NCBI GenBank assembly: GCA_052387955.1
Contig: JBQTIQ010000015.1
Location: forward strand, 4,811 to 68,810
Reading direction: 5' to 3'
Length of the DNA: 64,000 nucleotides
Origin: JBQTIQ01 sp052387955
GTDB taxonomy: Bacteria; Actinomycetota; Acidimicrobiia; Acidimicrobiales; JACDCH01
Shown here: positions 47,854-56,490 of the stretch, one piece after another
How the letters are laid out: every line of letters starts with the position of its first letter
How positions within the stretch are numbered: the stretch's first letter is position 1
Position numbers and translations under genes: made by a program
Notes under the pieces: model-generated
Told to the model about the DNA's origin: nothing
The model's input: the letters and a program-made list of their open reading frames with translations, nothing else
The model's database searches: none

Positions 47854-48849
47854 ATGTCGCGAGGAACCGCCAGAGCGGCGACCAGGAGTCAGGGCGCCCG
47901 GCCGACGCCGCCGGTGACGGTCGTCATCCCCACTCACGACCGGGTGGGGTACCTCGCCGAAGCGGTCGCCAGCGCGCTGGACCAGGACGACGCCGTCAGC
48001 GAGGTGGTGGTCGTCGACGACGGTTCGGTCGACGGCACCGGTGACTGGCTCCGGTCGATGCCCGACCCCAGGCTGCGGTGGCAGCGGGTCGAGGTGGCCG
48101 GCGGCGGTTCGGCCGCCCGAAACCTGGCCCTGGCCGACTGCCGCACGCCCTTCGTGCTGTTCCTCGACGACGACGACCGGCTCCGGCCCGGCGTCCTGCG
48201 CCGTCTCGCCGCCGCCCTCGACGCCCGCCCCCGGGCCGCAGGCGCGGCCGGTGCCTTCGTGCGCTTCGGGTCCCTGACCGGGCCGGCCCGGGACCTGCAC
48301 CCCCGGGTCCCGATGACGGTGCCGGTGTGGAGGGAGGAGCTCTTCGGCTGGAACATGCCCCCGGCGGTGCTCCTGTGGCGGCGGTCGGTGGTTGCCGCCA
48401 TCGGCGGCTTCGACGCCACGCTGCGCCGCTGCGAGGACCGCGACCTCAACCTCCGGGCCTATCCCCGGCCCTTCGCCCTCGTCCCGGTGGTCGCGGCCGA
48501 CTACCGGGTGCACCCGGCACAGGTGAGGACCGACCAGGAGGCCGACACCCACCGGCTGGTCGTCGAGCGCTTCGTCGCCGGCCTGCCCGAACGCCACCGC
48601 GGTGCCGGCCAGGCCGTCCTCGACGCCCGCCGCCACTTCGACGCCGGCCTCGAGCGCTACGTGGCCGGCGACTTCAAGGCCGGCGCCCGCCATCTCGCCG
48701 CCACCGTCCGCCGTGCTCCCGCCCTGGCCGCCTCGCCGATCCTTGGCCCGTGGCTCACCGGCCTGGTCGCCAAGACCGCCGTCGGCGCCGTCCTCCCCTC
48801 TGCGACCGCGGCGATGCTTCAGCAACGAGTGCGCGCCCGGCGTTGCTAG
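47854..48849 (+). CDS. Family 2 glycosyltransferase
   Basis: A 331-residue GT-A fold enzyme. PVTVVIPTHDRVGYLAEAVAS and VVVVDDGSVDGTGDWL hold the nucleotide site; FVLFLDDDDRLRPG is the DxD metal motif; GGFDATLRRCEDRDLNLRAY is the acceptor loop with the ED base. The C-terminal ~80 residues are helical. Donor and acceptor are unknown. Divergent from gtrA with about 78 nt between starts. Confidence 0.9.
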   Translation: MSRGTARAATRSQGARPTPPVTVVIPTHDRVGYLAEAVASALDQDDAVSEVVVVDDGSVDGTGDWLRSMPDPRLRWQRVEVAGGGSAARNLALADCRTPFVLFLDDDDRLRPGVLRRLAAALDARPRAAGAAGAFVRFGSLTGPARDLHPRVPMTVPVWREELFGWNMPPAVLLWRRSVVAAIGGFDATLRRCEDRDLNLRAYPRPFALVPVVAADYRVHPAQVRTDQEADTHRLVVERFVAGLPERHRGAGQAVLDARRHFDAGLERYVAGDFKAGARHLAATVRRAPALAASPILGPWLTGLVAKTAVGAVLPSATAAMLQQRVRARRC

Positions 48850-48926
48850 CTGCGTTCCCCGGCCACGCAGGCCGTGCCTGGCCGCGCCTCCGCTGGCGCT
48901 CCGGCGCTTGCATCGTCCCTGGCCCG
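48844..48926 (+). repeat. Dispersed repeat family B, copy 3
   Basis: Blocks TGCGTTCCCCGGCCACGCAG, GCCGTGCCTGGCCGCGCCTC and CGCTGGCGCTCCGGCGCTTG, parallel to 26961-27045 and reverse to 9304-9376. It begins in the last codons of the preceding glycosyltransferase gene. Confidence 0.75.
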
Positions 48927-49201
48927 TCACCGCTCGGCGCGCCGGGCGGCTGGCGTAGCGGGCGCGGGCATGGCTGGCCCTCTGGCGCGGGGCGTTCGCG
49001 TGGTTGGCGCTGTGATCCTTGTTGGTTACGAGGTTGGAGTGTGGGCCCTGGACGGCGCAGCCGCAGGGGGTGCGGGGGGCACCCCCGCATATATCCGCCG
49101 GAGGGTGGCTTTGCCGCCCGCAGGCGCAACGAGCCCGCCGGAGGCGGGCGCCGCATGAACTAGCAGGGACGGAGCCGGACGAAGCGAGCGAGTGAATGCG
49201 A
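48927..49201. other. Intergenic region between two glycosyltransferase genes
   Basis: Part of a 352-nt gap filled by repeat families B (48844-48926) and C (49044-49150), with a short purine-rich GAAGCGAGCGAGTG at its right end. No plausible gene or promoter stands out. Confidence 0.5.
49044..49150 (-). repeat. Dispersed repeat family C, copy 2
   Basis: In reverse complement: CGCCTCCGGCGGGCTCGTTG, then CACCCTCCGGCGGATATATG, CCCCGCACCCCCTGCGGC and GCGCCGTCCAGGGCC, in the same order as at 38897-39005. Confidence 0.75.
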
Positions 49202-50089
49202 TTACCAGAAGGGCACGCGGTGGGCGACGCCGCCGCGCAGGCGGCCCCACTGGTACGAGAGGTCGTGGACCCAGCGGCCTCGTCCGTCGGCGGTGACCAG
49301 TTGGCGGGGACCGCGCTGGAGCAGCCGGGCCCAGTACTTGGCCGAGTCGCGCAGCGCCGGCCGTTCGGCACCGTCGGCGCCGAACTTGCGGTAGAGCAGG
49401 GCAGCGGCCATCCCGTACCCGACGAGCTGGCGGTGCAGGGCGCCGAGGCCGGTACGGAACCGGTAGTACACGACCGCGTCGGGGGCGAAGCCGATGGTGC
49501 CGCCGGCCAGCTGGACCCGCCACGACAGGTCGACGTCGTCGCCGGCGACGAGGAACCGTTCGTCGCAGCCGCCGACCGATCGGTAGGTGTCGCGCCAGAC
49601 CGCGAAGTTGGCCCCGATGACATGGGGGAGGAAGGCCATCGGCACCGGCAGGCCGTCGGCCGTGTACGAGTCCCGCCACCCCCGCACCTTGGCCGGGTTG
49701 AGCACGTCCACGTCGAGGTGCCCGCCGACCAGGTCGGCGCCCGCCGCGGCCCGGGCATGGGCCTCGACCCAGTTGGCCGCCACCACGTCGTCGGCGTCGC
49801 AGAACAGCAACAGGTCGCCCTCGGCGCCCTCCGCGCCCTGGTTGCGGGCGTGGGTGATGCCGGGCCGGTCCCGGGCGGGCACCACCCGCAGCCGCGGGAC
49901 CCGCCCCTGCCATTCCTCGATGGCGGCCAGGGCTGAGGGCTCGCAGCCGTTGTCGGCGACGACGACCTCCCACCAGCCCCCGTAGGTCTGCAGTGCCAGG
50001 GCGGCGAACTGGTGGGCCACGAACGGGGCCCGGCCGTGGACGGGGATGACCACGCTCACCGAGGGCACTGCGGGCCGGGCCGGGGGCAC
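49202..50089 (-). CDS. Family 2 glycosyltransferase
   Basis: A 295-residue GT2 enzyme. VSVVIPVHGRAPFVAHQFAAL, VVVADNGCEPSALAA, LLLFCDADDVVAANWV (DAD in place of DxD) and VGGCDERFLVAGDDVDLSWRVQ match the fold. It is divergent from the next gene with only 19 nt between the starts, so promoters must overlap coding DNA or be leaderless. Sugar specificity is unknown. Confidence 0.9.
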   Translation of the reverse strand: MPPARPAVPSVSVVIPVHGRAPFVAHQFAALALQTYGGWWEVVVADNGCEPSALAAIEEWQGRVPRLRVVPARDRPGITHARNQGAEGAEGDLLLFCDADDVVAANWVEAHARAAAGADLVGGHLDVDVLNPAKVRGWRDSYTADGLPVPMAFLPHVIGANFAVWRDTYRSVGGCDERFLVAGDDVDLSWRVQLAGGTIGFAPDAVVYYRFRTGLGALHRQLVGYGMAAALLYRKFGADGAERPALRDSAKYWARLLQRGPRQLVTADGRGRWVHDLSYQWGRLRGGVAHRVPFW

Positions 50090-50108
50090 CCGCCTACGGT
50101 AGAAGTCC

Positions 50109-51005
50109 GTGCCCGGCCGTCCCTCAATCCACGCCGTGTACTTCGTGCTGAACGACCTCGAGTTCCTGGGCGCGTCCCTGGCCTCGGTCTATGACCTCGT
50201 CGACGGCGTCACCGTCATCACCCGCTACGACCGTGACCTGTTCGGCGTGCCCCGGCCGCCCGACGGGCTCGTGGAACTGGTGCTGTCGCGCCAGCTCGAC
50301 CCCGAGCGCAAGGTCAACCTCGTCGTCACCAACGAGGGCACCGAGCCCGGTGCCCGCAATCGGGCCATGGCCTACGCCGAGGAAGCGGCGCCGGTGCGGG
50401 GACCGTCGGGGGCGCCGGGGCCGATGCCGCGACCTGACCTCTTCTGGCACGTCGACGCCGACGAGGTCTACGACCGGGCCGATGCCGTGCGGCTCCTGGG
50501 CTGGGCCCAGGAGCACCGGGCCCGGGCCTACCTGGTCGAGCTGCGGACCTACTTCAAGACCTGGAACTGGCGGGTCACCGAGCAGGGCAACTTCATCGCC
50601 GTGACCCGGCCCGGTTTCCGCTTCGGCTCGCTGCGGACCTGGTACCCCTCCGTCTGGGCCCGGGGCCTGGCCAAGCTCACGCTGCTGGGCGCGCTTGCGG
50701 AGCGCCACGCGGTGCGGGGCATGGGGGCGGTGCTGGTACCCCCCGAGGTGGCGGTGTGCCACCACGGCAGCTACGTCGGGCCCCGGTCGCGGATGGAGGC
50801 CAAGCTGGCGTCGTCGCCCCATCGCCACGAGTTCGTCCAGGGCTGGCTGGAGCGGGTATGGGACCCGTGGACGCCCGACAGCCGGGACTTCCACCCCACT
50901 ACCCCGGCCCGCTTCCCCCATGCCGTCCACGTGGCGACGGCCGAGCTGCCCGACGCCGTCCGTGAGCACCCCTGGCCCGCGGGTTGGATCGAGAGGGGCC
51001 CATGA
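50109..51005 (+). CDS. Glycosyltransferase-like protein with DAD motif
   Basis: A 298-residue protein, GTG start. It begins IHAVYFVLNDLEFLGASLASVYDLVDGVTVITRYD, lacking the usual VSVVIPTYN, then has NEGTEPGARNRAMAYA and LFWHVDADEVYD, the metal-binding part of a GT-A fold. This is the style of diverged GT2 enzymes found in surface clusters. Its stop overlaps the ATG of the next glycosyltransferase (ATGA). Confidence 0.8.
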   Translation: MPGRPSIHAVYFVLNDLEFLGASLASVYDLVDGVTVITRYDRDLFGVPRPPDGLVELVLSRQLDPERKVNLVVTNEGTEPGARNRAMAYAEEAAPVRGPSGAPGPMPRPDLFWHVDADEVYDRADAVRLLGWAQEHRARAYLVELRTYFKTWNWRVTEQGNFIAVTRPGFRFGSLRTWYPSVWARGLAKLTLLGALAERHAVRGMGAVLVPPEVAVCHHGSYVGPRSRMEAKLASSPHRHEFVQGWLERVWDPWTPDSRDFHPTTPARFPHAVHVATAELPDAVREHPWPAGWIERGP

Positions 51006-51940
51006 GCGACGGCTTCGGGCCTGGAGGCCGCGATCTGTCGATCATGGTGCCGGTCCACGACTGCGCCGGCTACCTCGGAGTTACCCTCGAGTCGCTGGCC
51101 CGGCCTCATCTCGGGCAGGCCCACATCGAGGTGCTCGACGACTGCTCGTCCGACGACCCCGCAGCCGTCGTCGCGGCGTTGGGCGGAGGCCGCGTCGGCT
51201 ACCACCGCCACGATCGCAACGTCGGCATGGTGGCCAACTTCAACGCCTGCATCGCCCGGGCACAGCGGCCCTGGGTCCACATCCTCCACGGCGACGACTT
51301 CGTCCTCCCCGGTGCCCACGACGAGCTGGGCCGCCTGTTGGAACGCCACCCGGCCAGCCGGGTGCTCTTCGCCCGCTCGGTCACCGTCGACGAACTGGGC
51401 CGGTGGCGGGGTACGTCCGCGGTGTTGGGCGCGGGTGAGGACGGCGCCCTCGGCTACAGCACCCGCCAGTGGGGGCTGAACCCGGTGCAGTTCGCCGGCG
51501 TAGTGTTCCAGCGCGCCGCGGCCGAGGAGGTTGGTGGCTTCGACCCGGGCCTTGCCCACACCGCCGACTGGGACCTGTGGTGGCGGCTGGCGCGGTCGTG
51601 CCCGGCGGCGTACACCAACCGCTGCCTGGGCGCCTACCGGGAGACCGGGGGGAACCACACCTCGACGCTGCGGCGCTCGGCGGACAACCTGCACCAGTGC
51701 GTCGAACAGCTCGCCCGTATCGTCGCCGCTGACGCCGACGTCGACGCCGACCGGGAGATGTACTGGCCGCTGTTCGAACACGCGGTCCACCAGGCCCGGA
51801 GCTTCGCCGGCGACGGCGAGGCCGTGCGCGCCCATCTGCGGGTGCTGGCCCGCTTTCCCCGCACCGTCCCCCGCACCCGGGCCATCCTCCGGGTAGCGGT
51901 GGCCCACGCCGCCGAGAGGCTCTCCCCCTCGGGGTGGTGA
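51002..51940 (+). CDS. Family 2 glycosyltransferase
   Basis: A 312-residue GT2 enzyme. LSIMVPVHDCAGYLGVTLESL, IEVLDDCSSDDPAAVVAAL, NVGMVANFNACIARAQ, WVHILHGDDFVLPGA and VGGFDPGLAHTADWDLWWRL are present in order. The start at 51002 overlaps the upstream stop and is preferred over a GTG 18 nt earlier. Convergent with the methyltransferase that ends at 51960. Confidence 0.9.
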   Translation: MSDGFGPGGRDLSIMVPVHDCAGYLGVTLESLARPHLGQAHIEVLDDCSSDDPAAVVAALGGGRVGYHRHDRNVGMVANFNACIARAQRPWVHILHGDDFVLPGAHDELGRLLERHPASRVLFARSVTVDELGRWRGTSAVLGAGEDGALGYSTRQWGLNPVQFAGVVFQRAAAEEVGGFDPGLAHTADWDLWWRLARSCPAAYTNRCLGAYRETGGNHTSTLRRSADNLHQCVEQLARIVAADADVDADREMYWPLFEHAVHQARSFAGDGEAVRAHLRVLARFPRTVPRTRAILRVAVAHAAERLSPSGW

Positions 51941-51959
51941 AGTCCGCCGGGGTGGCCCG

Positions 51960-52835
51960 CTAGACCGGGACGGGGTTCTCGACCAGGACCAGGTAGTCGC
52001 GCTCGTCGTAGAAGTTGCCAGCGATGTTGCCCTTCTCCCGGACCACATCGAGCCCGGCCCGCCTCGCCAGCGTCCGCACCGACTCGGGGGTGGTGAAATA
52101 GAAGCCCTCCACCCGATAGACCTCCTGGGCGGCGAAGCGCTCCCAGCCGGCGTCGGAGGTGAGGTTGGCGGTGTGGACGAAGGCCCGGCCCCCCGGGCGC
52201 AGCATCCGGGCGAACTCGCTGAAGTAGCGCCACTGCACGTGGAGGTCGAGGTGCACGAAGACGTCGAAGGAGTAGAGGAAGTCGAACGACCCCGCCAGCT
52301 CATCGGGTAGTCGCGGCCCGTCGAGCAGGTGCCAGCGGGAGTGGGGGACGTGCAGGAGCTCACGTCGCGCCCGCTCGAGCATGCGGGGGGAGATGTCGAA
52401 GCCATGGAACTCGCCCACCGCCGGCGCCACCAGGCTCGCCACCCGGGCTCCGCCGGTCCCGATCTCGCCGACCACCGAGGTGGGGCCGACTTCGGGCGAG
52501 ATCCACTCGTCGACGACGGCCTTCACGTCGGCGGGCCGGCCCCACTCGTCGCCCAGGTGGGTCAGGGTCTCGGGGTCCTCGTCGGGCCGGCCCTCGTAGG
52601 CGAGGTGCTGGCGCCGGAACTCGGGGTCACCCCAGCGGCCGGCGTACCAGTCCCAGATGTGGCGGTTGTAGGCGACGTTGTCGGTCGCGGCCGGGACGGC
52701 CGGTGTGTCCAGGCGGTGGCGGGTGGCGGCGTACCAGCCCCGTACCCGCTGCTGCAGGGGCGCGGGCAGCGCCCTCACTAGGCGGCGGGCGGCGGTGCGT
52801 CCGGAATCGGCGATCGGGCTCACAAGGCCTGACAC
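51960..52835 (-). CDS. SAM-dependent methyltransferase
   Basis: A 291-residue enzyme from the GTG at 52835; other in-frame starts are 52889 and 52823. NRHIWDWYAGRWGDPEFRRQHLAYEG is an N-terminal cap, TSVVGEIGTGGARVASLV the SAM loop, FHGFDISPRMLERARREL strand 2, FDFLYSFDVFVHLDLHVQWRYFSEFARMLRPGGRAFVHTANLTSD the catalytic part. Similar proteins lie in glycan clusters and probably O-methylate sugars. Substrate unknown. Confidence 0.85.
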   Translation of the reverse strand: MSGLVSPIADSGRTAARRLVRALPAPLQQRVRGWYAATRHRLDTPAVPAATDNVAYNRHIWDWYAGRWGDPEFRRQHLAYEGRPDEDPETLTHLGDEWGRPADVKAVVDEWISPEVGPTSVVGEIGTGGARVASLVAPAVGEFHGFDISPRMLERARRELLHVPHSRWHLLDGPRLPDELAGSFDFLYSFDVFVHLDLHVQWRYFSEFARMLRPGGRAFVHTANLTSDAGWERFAAQEVYRVEGFYFTTPESVRTLARRAGLDVVREKGNIAGNFYDERDYLVLVENPVPV

Positions 52836-53079
52836 GCTAACGGCGCCGCGCCACGGGTTCTCCCGGGTGACGTTGCGGCCCGGCGGCACCTTCGGCTCTC
52901 GCCCGGGTGCCCTCGCGACCGGGGAGAGGGCGGGCTTCGCCCGGGCGTCGGAGGGTTGGGTGCCGCCCGGGGGCTTGGTAGGTGGGAGGGGGAGTGCTCG
53001 TCCGGGTGCCGGGGGCTGGGCTGGAGGTGCCGGCGGCCTTGGGCGGCTGCCGGCGCCGGCAGTACCGTCCGGGGCAGCG

Positions 53080-54021
53080 ATGGCCCGTCACGACACGACC
53101 ACCGACGCTCTCGACCGTGCCGAGCAGGAGTGGTGGGCGGCTCATGGTGCCCTCGAGGAGCGCTTCTGCTGGGTGCAGACCCCCACGGTCCGACGGCTGC
53201 TGCGGCGCCGCTACCTGGCCGAGGTCGCCGCCGCCGTCCCCCCGGGGGGCTCGGTCCTCGAGATCGGTTGCGGCACCGGCTGGCTGGGGCGCGAACTGGC
53301 CGCGCTCGGCGCCGGCGCCGTGGCTGGCATCGACTTCTCCGCCGAACAGGTCGACCGGGCCCGGGTGGCGACGCTGGAGGCCGGGCTCGCCGACAAGGTC
53401 CGCGTCGACGTGGCCCGGCCCGTCGACCTCCTCGACGATGGCCGCCGCTTCGACGTCGTCGTGGTCCACGCCATGCTCCATCACCTGTCGGTGGCCGAGA
53501 TCGGCGACACCCTGGAGGCGGTCGCCGGCCTGCTCGTGCCCGGTGGCCGGCTGGCGGTGTTCGAGCCGTCGATGGTCCCTACCGACGGGCCCGGCGCCAC
53601 CGCGCCGCCGGCGCTGAAGGCCCTGCGCCGGCTGGAGCGCCTGCCGATGTCGCTGCACCGGCGCCGGCTGCGCCCCGTCGGCGCCGCCGAAGCGGCAGCC
53701 CGCTACGAGCTGAGCACCCGTCACGTCGGCAACGGGCCCTTCGGCCCTGCCCCCAAGGAAGCACCGTTCGTCCCGGGTGAGCTGCCGGTGCTGCTGGGAG
53801 AGCGCTTCCGGGTCGACTCGTGCGCGCCTCGATTGGCCCTGGCCCACCTGGTCGCCCAGGAGGCGTTGCTGGCGGGACTGTCCCAGCCCCGGTTGTGGAC
53901 GGCGGCGACGCCGCTGCTGGCGGCCGTGGCCCGAGGTCTCGACCAGCGGGTCATGGCTCGGCCACCGGCCGGCGTGTGGGTCTTCGAGCTCTACCTCTGC
54001 ACCCGACTGGCCGACGCGTGA
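53080..54021 (+). CDS. SAM-dependent methyltransferase
   Basis: A 313-residue enzyme. GSVLEIGCGTGWLGRELAALG is motif I, VAGIDFSAEQVDRARVATLEAG motif II region, FDVVVVHAMLHHLSVAEIGDTLEAVAGLLVPGGRLAVFEPSMV the rest of the core. The C-terminal half is helical and hydrophobic (LAHLVAQEALLAGL; LWTAATPLLAAVARGL). The stop overlaps the GTG of glf (GTGA), linking it with galactofuranose synthesis. Confidence 0.85.
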   Translation: MARHDTTTDALDRAEQEWWAAHGALEERFCWVQTPTVRRLLRRRYLAEVAAAVPPGGSVLEIGCGTGWLGRELAALGAGAVAGIDFSAEQVDRARVATLEAGLADKVRVDVARPVDLLDDGRRFDVVVVHAMLHHLSVAEIGDTLEAVAGLLVPGGRLAVFEPSMVPTDGPGATAPPALKALRRLERLPMSLHRRRLRPVGAAEAAARYELSTRHVGNGPFGPAPKEAPFVPGELPVLLGERFRVDSCAPRLALAHLVAQEALLAGLSQPRLWTAATPLLAAVARGLDQRVMARPPAGVWVFELYLCTRLADA

Positions 54022-55109
54022 GGGCGCGGGCCGACTACGTCGTCGTCGGGGCCGGCCTCACCGGCGGCGTCATCGCCCGCTCGCTCGTCGACGCCGGCCG
54101 CGACGTGGTCGTCGTCGACCGACGTACCCACGTGGGCGGCAACGTGCACGACCACCTGCACCCGAGCGGCATCCGGGTCCATACCTATGGCCCTCACTAC
54201 TTCCGCACCAACAGCGCCCGGGTGTGGTCGTTCGTGAACCGCTTCGCCGAGTTCTACCGCTACGAGGCCGTCCTCGCCTCGTGGGTCGACGGCCGCTTCG
54301 AGCGCTGGCCGGTGGCCGCCGACTACGTGCGCCGGGCCGCCGGGGACGACTGGGCGCCCGCCTTCTCCGGGCGGCCCACCAACTTCGAGGAAGCGTGCCT
54401 GGCGATGATGCCCGAGGTCGTCTACCGCAAGTTCGTCAAGGGCTACACCGAAAAGCAGTGGGGCGTGCCGGCCGCGTCGCTGTCGGCGGGGCTGGCCGGG
54501 CGGTTCGAGGTCCGCCACGGCGACGATGCCCGTCTGAAGCGCCACCGTCACCAGGGCATCCCCGTCGGCGGCTACGCCGGGATGATGGGCCGGCTGCTGG
54601 AAGGTATCCCGGTGGAGCTGGGCTGTGACTACCTCCGCCACCGCGACGACCTCCAGGCCCGGCGCACGCTCGTGTTCACCGGGCCGGTCGACGAGCTCTT
54701 CGGCTTCGACGCCGGCCGGCTCCGCTACCGCGGCCAGCGGCGCCGGCACACCTATTACGCCGACGCCGAAATCTGCCAGCCCTACGGCCAGGTCAACAAC
54801 CCGGACCCGGCCAACGGCGACCACGTCCGCACGCTGGAGTGGAAGCACATGCTCAGCGCGCAGGAGCGGTCGGCGGCGACGGGCACGGTGGTCACCGTCG
54901 AGGTGCCGATCACGCCCGAGGACCCGAACGCCTACGAGTACCCCTTCCCCGACGACGAGAACCGCCGGCTCTACGAGCGCTACCGGTCCCGGGCCCGCAA
55001 GGTGCCCGACCTGTTGGTGTGCGGAAGGTTGGGCGAGTACCGCTACTACGACATGGACCAGACCGTGGCCCGTGCCCTGCTGCTGGCCAACCGGTTGCTG
55101 GCGGCATGA
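54018..55109 (+). CDS. glf: UDP-galactopyranose mutase
   Basis: A 363-residue FAD enzyme interconverting UDP-Galp and UDP-Galf. ADYVVVGAGLTGGVIARSLVDAGRDV is the FAD loop, HVGGNVHD and HTYGPHYFRTNS follow, YTEKQWGVP and IPVGGYAGMMGRLLEG lie in the middle, and GRLGEYRYYDMDQTVARALLLANRL closes the chain as in Glf. Its presence implies a galactofuranose-containing glycan. GTG start overlapping the upstream methyltransferase stop. Confidence 0.95.
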   Translation: MRARADYVVVGAGLTGGVIARSLVDAGRDVVVVDRRTHVGGNVHDHLHPSGIRVHTYGPHYFRTNSARVWSFVNRFAEFYRYEAVLASWVDGRFERWPVAADYVRRAAGDDWAPAFSGRPTNFEEACLAMMPEVVYRKFVKGYTEKQWGVPAASLSAGLAGRFEVRHGDDARLKRHRHQGIPVGGYAGMMGRLLEGIPVELGCDYLRHRDDLQARRTLVFTGPVDELFGFDAGRLRYRGQRRRHTYYADAEICQPYGQVNNPDPANGDHVRTLEWKHMLSAQERSAATGTVVTVEVPITPEDPNAYEYPFPDDENRRLYERYRSRARKVPDLLVCGRLGEYRYYDMDQTVARALLLANRLLAA

Positions 55110-55118
55110 GCCGTTTTG

Positions 55119-55177
55119 CTCGGGGGCTACGCCCCCGGGCCCCATTGTCGCCCGGCTCGCTGGCGCTCACCGGGTCG
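55119..55177 (-). repeat. Dispersed repeat, family A-related (A2), copy 1
   Basis: In reverse complement it reads GTGAGCGCCAGCGAGCCGGG, CGACAATGGGGCCCGGGGGC, GTAGCCCCC. It shares the GAGCGCCAG...GGGCGGCGATGGG...GGGGCGCAGCCCC layout of family A and of the longer copies at 58263 and 63535. It sits between glf and the next gene. Confidence 0.6.
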
Positions 55178-55215
55178 ACCGGTCACCCGCGGGGGTCGCA
55201 AGCGATGGTGGACCA

Positions 55216-56490
55216 GTGACCGGCCCCGCCCCGCTCTCGGTCCTGCAGGTGAACCACGCCGACCGCTCCGGCGGCGGGGCCGCGGTGGCCGGGTCGCGCC
55301 TGCACCGCTCGCTGCTCGACGCCGGCGTCGACTCGTGGCTGTACGTGGGGTCCAAGGCTTCGTCGGCCGACCCGCGGACCACCGAGCTGCGCCAGTACCG
55401 CCGGGTCAAGGGCCCCGTGCGCCGGCTGGCCCACGCCGCCGGCCTCAACGAGCTCGAGGGCGTCACCGCCTACCGGATGGGGGCGACCGAGCACTACCGC
55501 CGGGCCGACGTCGTGCACTTCCACGCCCTGCAGGGCGGCTACTTCAGCTACCCGGCCCTGCCCGGGCTGACCCGGCACAAGCCGGCGGTCATCACGCTGC
55601 ACGACATGTGGCCCTTCACCGGGCACTGCAGCTACAGCTTCGGTTGCCAACGGTGGCGCTCGGGCTGCGGCCGCTGCCCCTATCTCGACGTGTTCCCGGC
55701 CGTGCGCCGCGACGCCACCGGCTTCGAGTGGAAGCTCAAGGACAGGATCTGGGCCGCCAGCCAGGTGGTGGTGGTGAGCCCAACGGAGTGGCTGGCCGGC
55801 CTGGCCCGCCAGAGCATGCTGGGCCGCTTCGAGGTGCGGGTCATCCCCCACGGCCTCGACACCGACGTGTTCGTCCCCCGTGACCAGCAGGCCTGTCGCC
55901 AGGCCCTGGGCCTTCCCCTCGACGCCGTCGTCGTGCTGTTCACGGCGGCGTCGGTGGCCGACCGCCGCAAGGGTGCCGACCTCTTGCTCGAAGCGCTGGC
56001 GGTGGTCCCGCCGGCGGCCCGGGCACGGTGCGTGCTGCTGCTCATGGGCGACAACGGCCCCCAGATGGCGGCGCCGCTGCGGGCCGCCGGCTATCGCGTC
56101 CACGACGTGGGTTTCGTGGCCAGCGAGGCCCTGCAGGCCACCGTGTACTCGGCCGCCGACGTGTTCCTGTTCCCCACCCGGGCCGACAACGCCCCCCTGG
56201 TCGTGCTGGAGAGCCTGGCCTGCGGGACGCCGGTGGTCACCTTCGCCGTCGGCGGTGTGCCCGAGATGGTCCACCCGGGCGAGACCGGGTCGCTGGCCCC
56301 TCCCGAGGACCCCGGCGCCCTCGGCGCCGAGCTGGTGGCCCTGATCGACGACGACGACCGGCGCCGGCGGATGCGGCCCCGCTGCCGCGCCCTGGTCGAG
56401 TCCGAGCACCCCGCCTCGTTGATGGCGTCCCGCCACCGGTCCCTCTACGAGGGCCTGGTCCAGGTGACCGACCGGATGGGGAAACGGTGA
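55216..56490 (+). CDS. Family 4 glycosyltransferase
   Basis: A 424-residue GT-B enzyme, GTG start. LSVLQVNHADRSGGGAAVAGSRLHRSL is the N-terminal acceptor domain; PAVITLHDMWPFTGHCSYSFGC with four nearby Cys is typical of a subgroup of wall glycan enzymes; ADVFLFPTRADNAPLVVLESLACGTPVVTFAVGGVPEMV is the donor-site EX7E motif. Retaining transferase; sugar unknown. The stop overlaps the next GTG (GTGA). Confidence 0.92.
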   Translation: MTGPAPLSVLQVNHADRSGGGAAVAGSRLHRSLLDAGVDSWLYVGSKASSADPRTTELRQYRRVKGPVRRLAHAAGLNELEGVTAYRMGATEHYRRADVVHFHALQGGYFSYPALPGLTRHKPAVITLHDMWPFTGHCSYSFGCQRWRSGCGRCPYLDVFPAVRRDATGFEWKLKDRIWAASQVVVVSPTEWLAGLARQSMLGRFEVRVIPHGLDTDVFVPRDQQACRQALGLPLDAVVVLFTAASVADRRKGADLLLEALAVVPPAARARCVLLLMGDNGPQMAAPLRAAGYRVHDVGFVASEALQATVYSAADVFLFPTRADNAPLVVLESLACGTPVVTFAVGGVPEMVHPGETGSLAPPEDPGALGAELVALIDDDDRRRRMRPRCRALVESEHPASLMASRHRSLYEGLVQVTDRMGKR

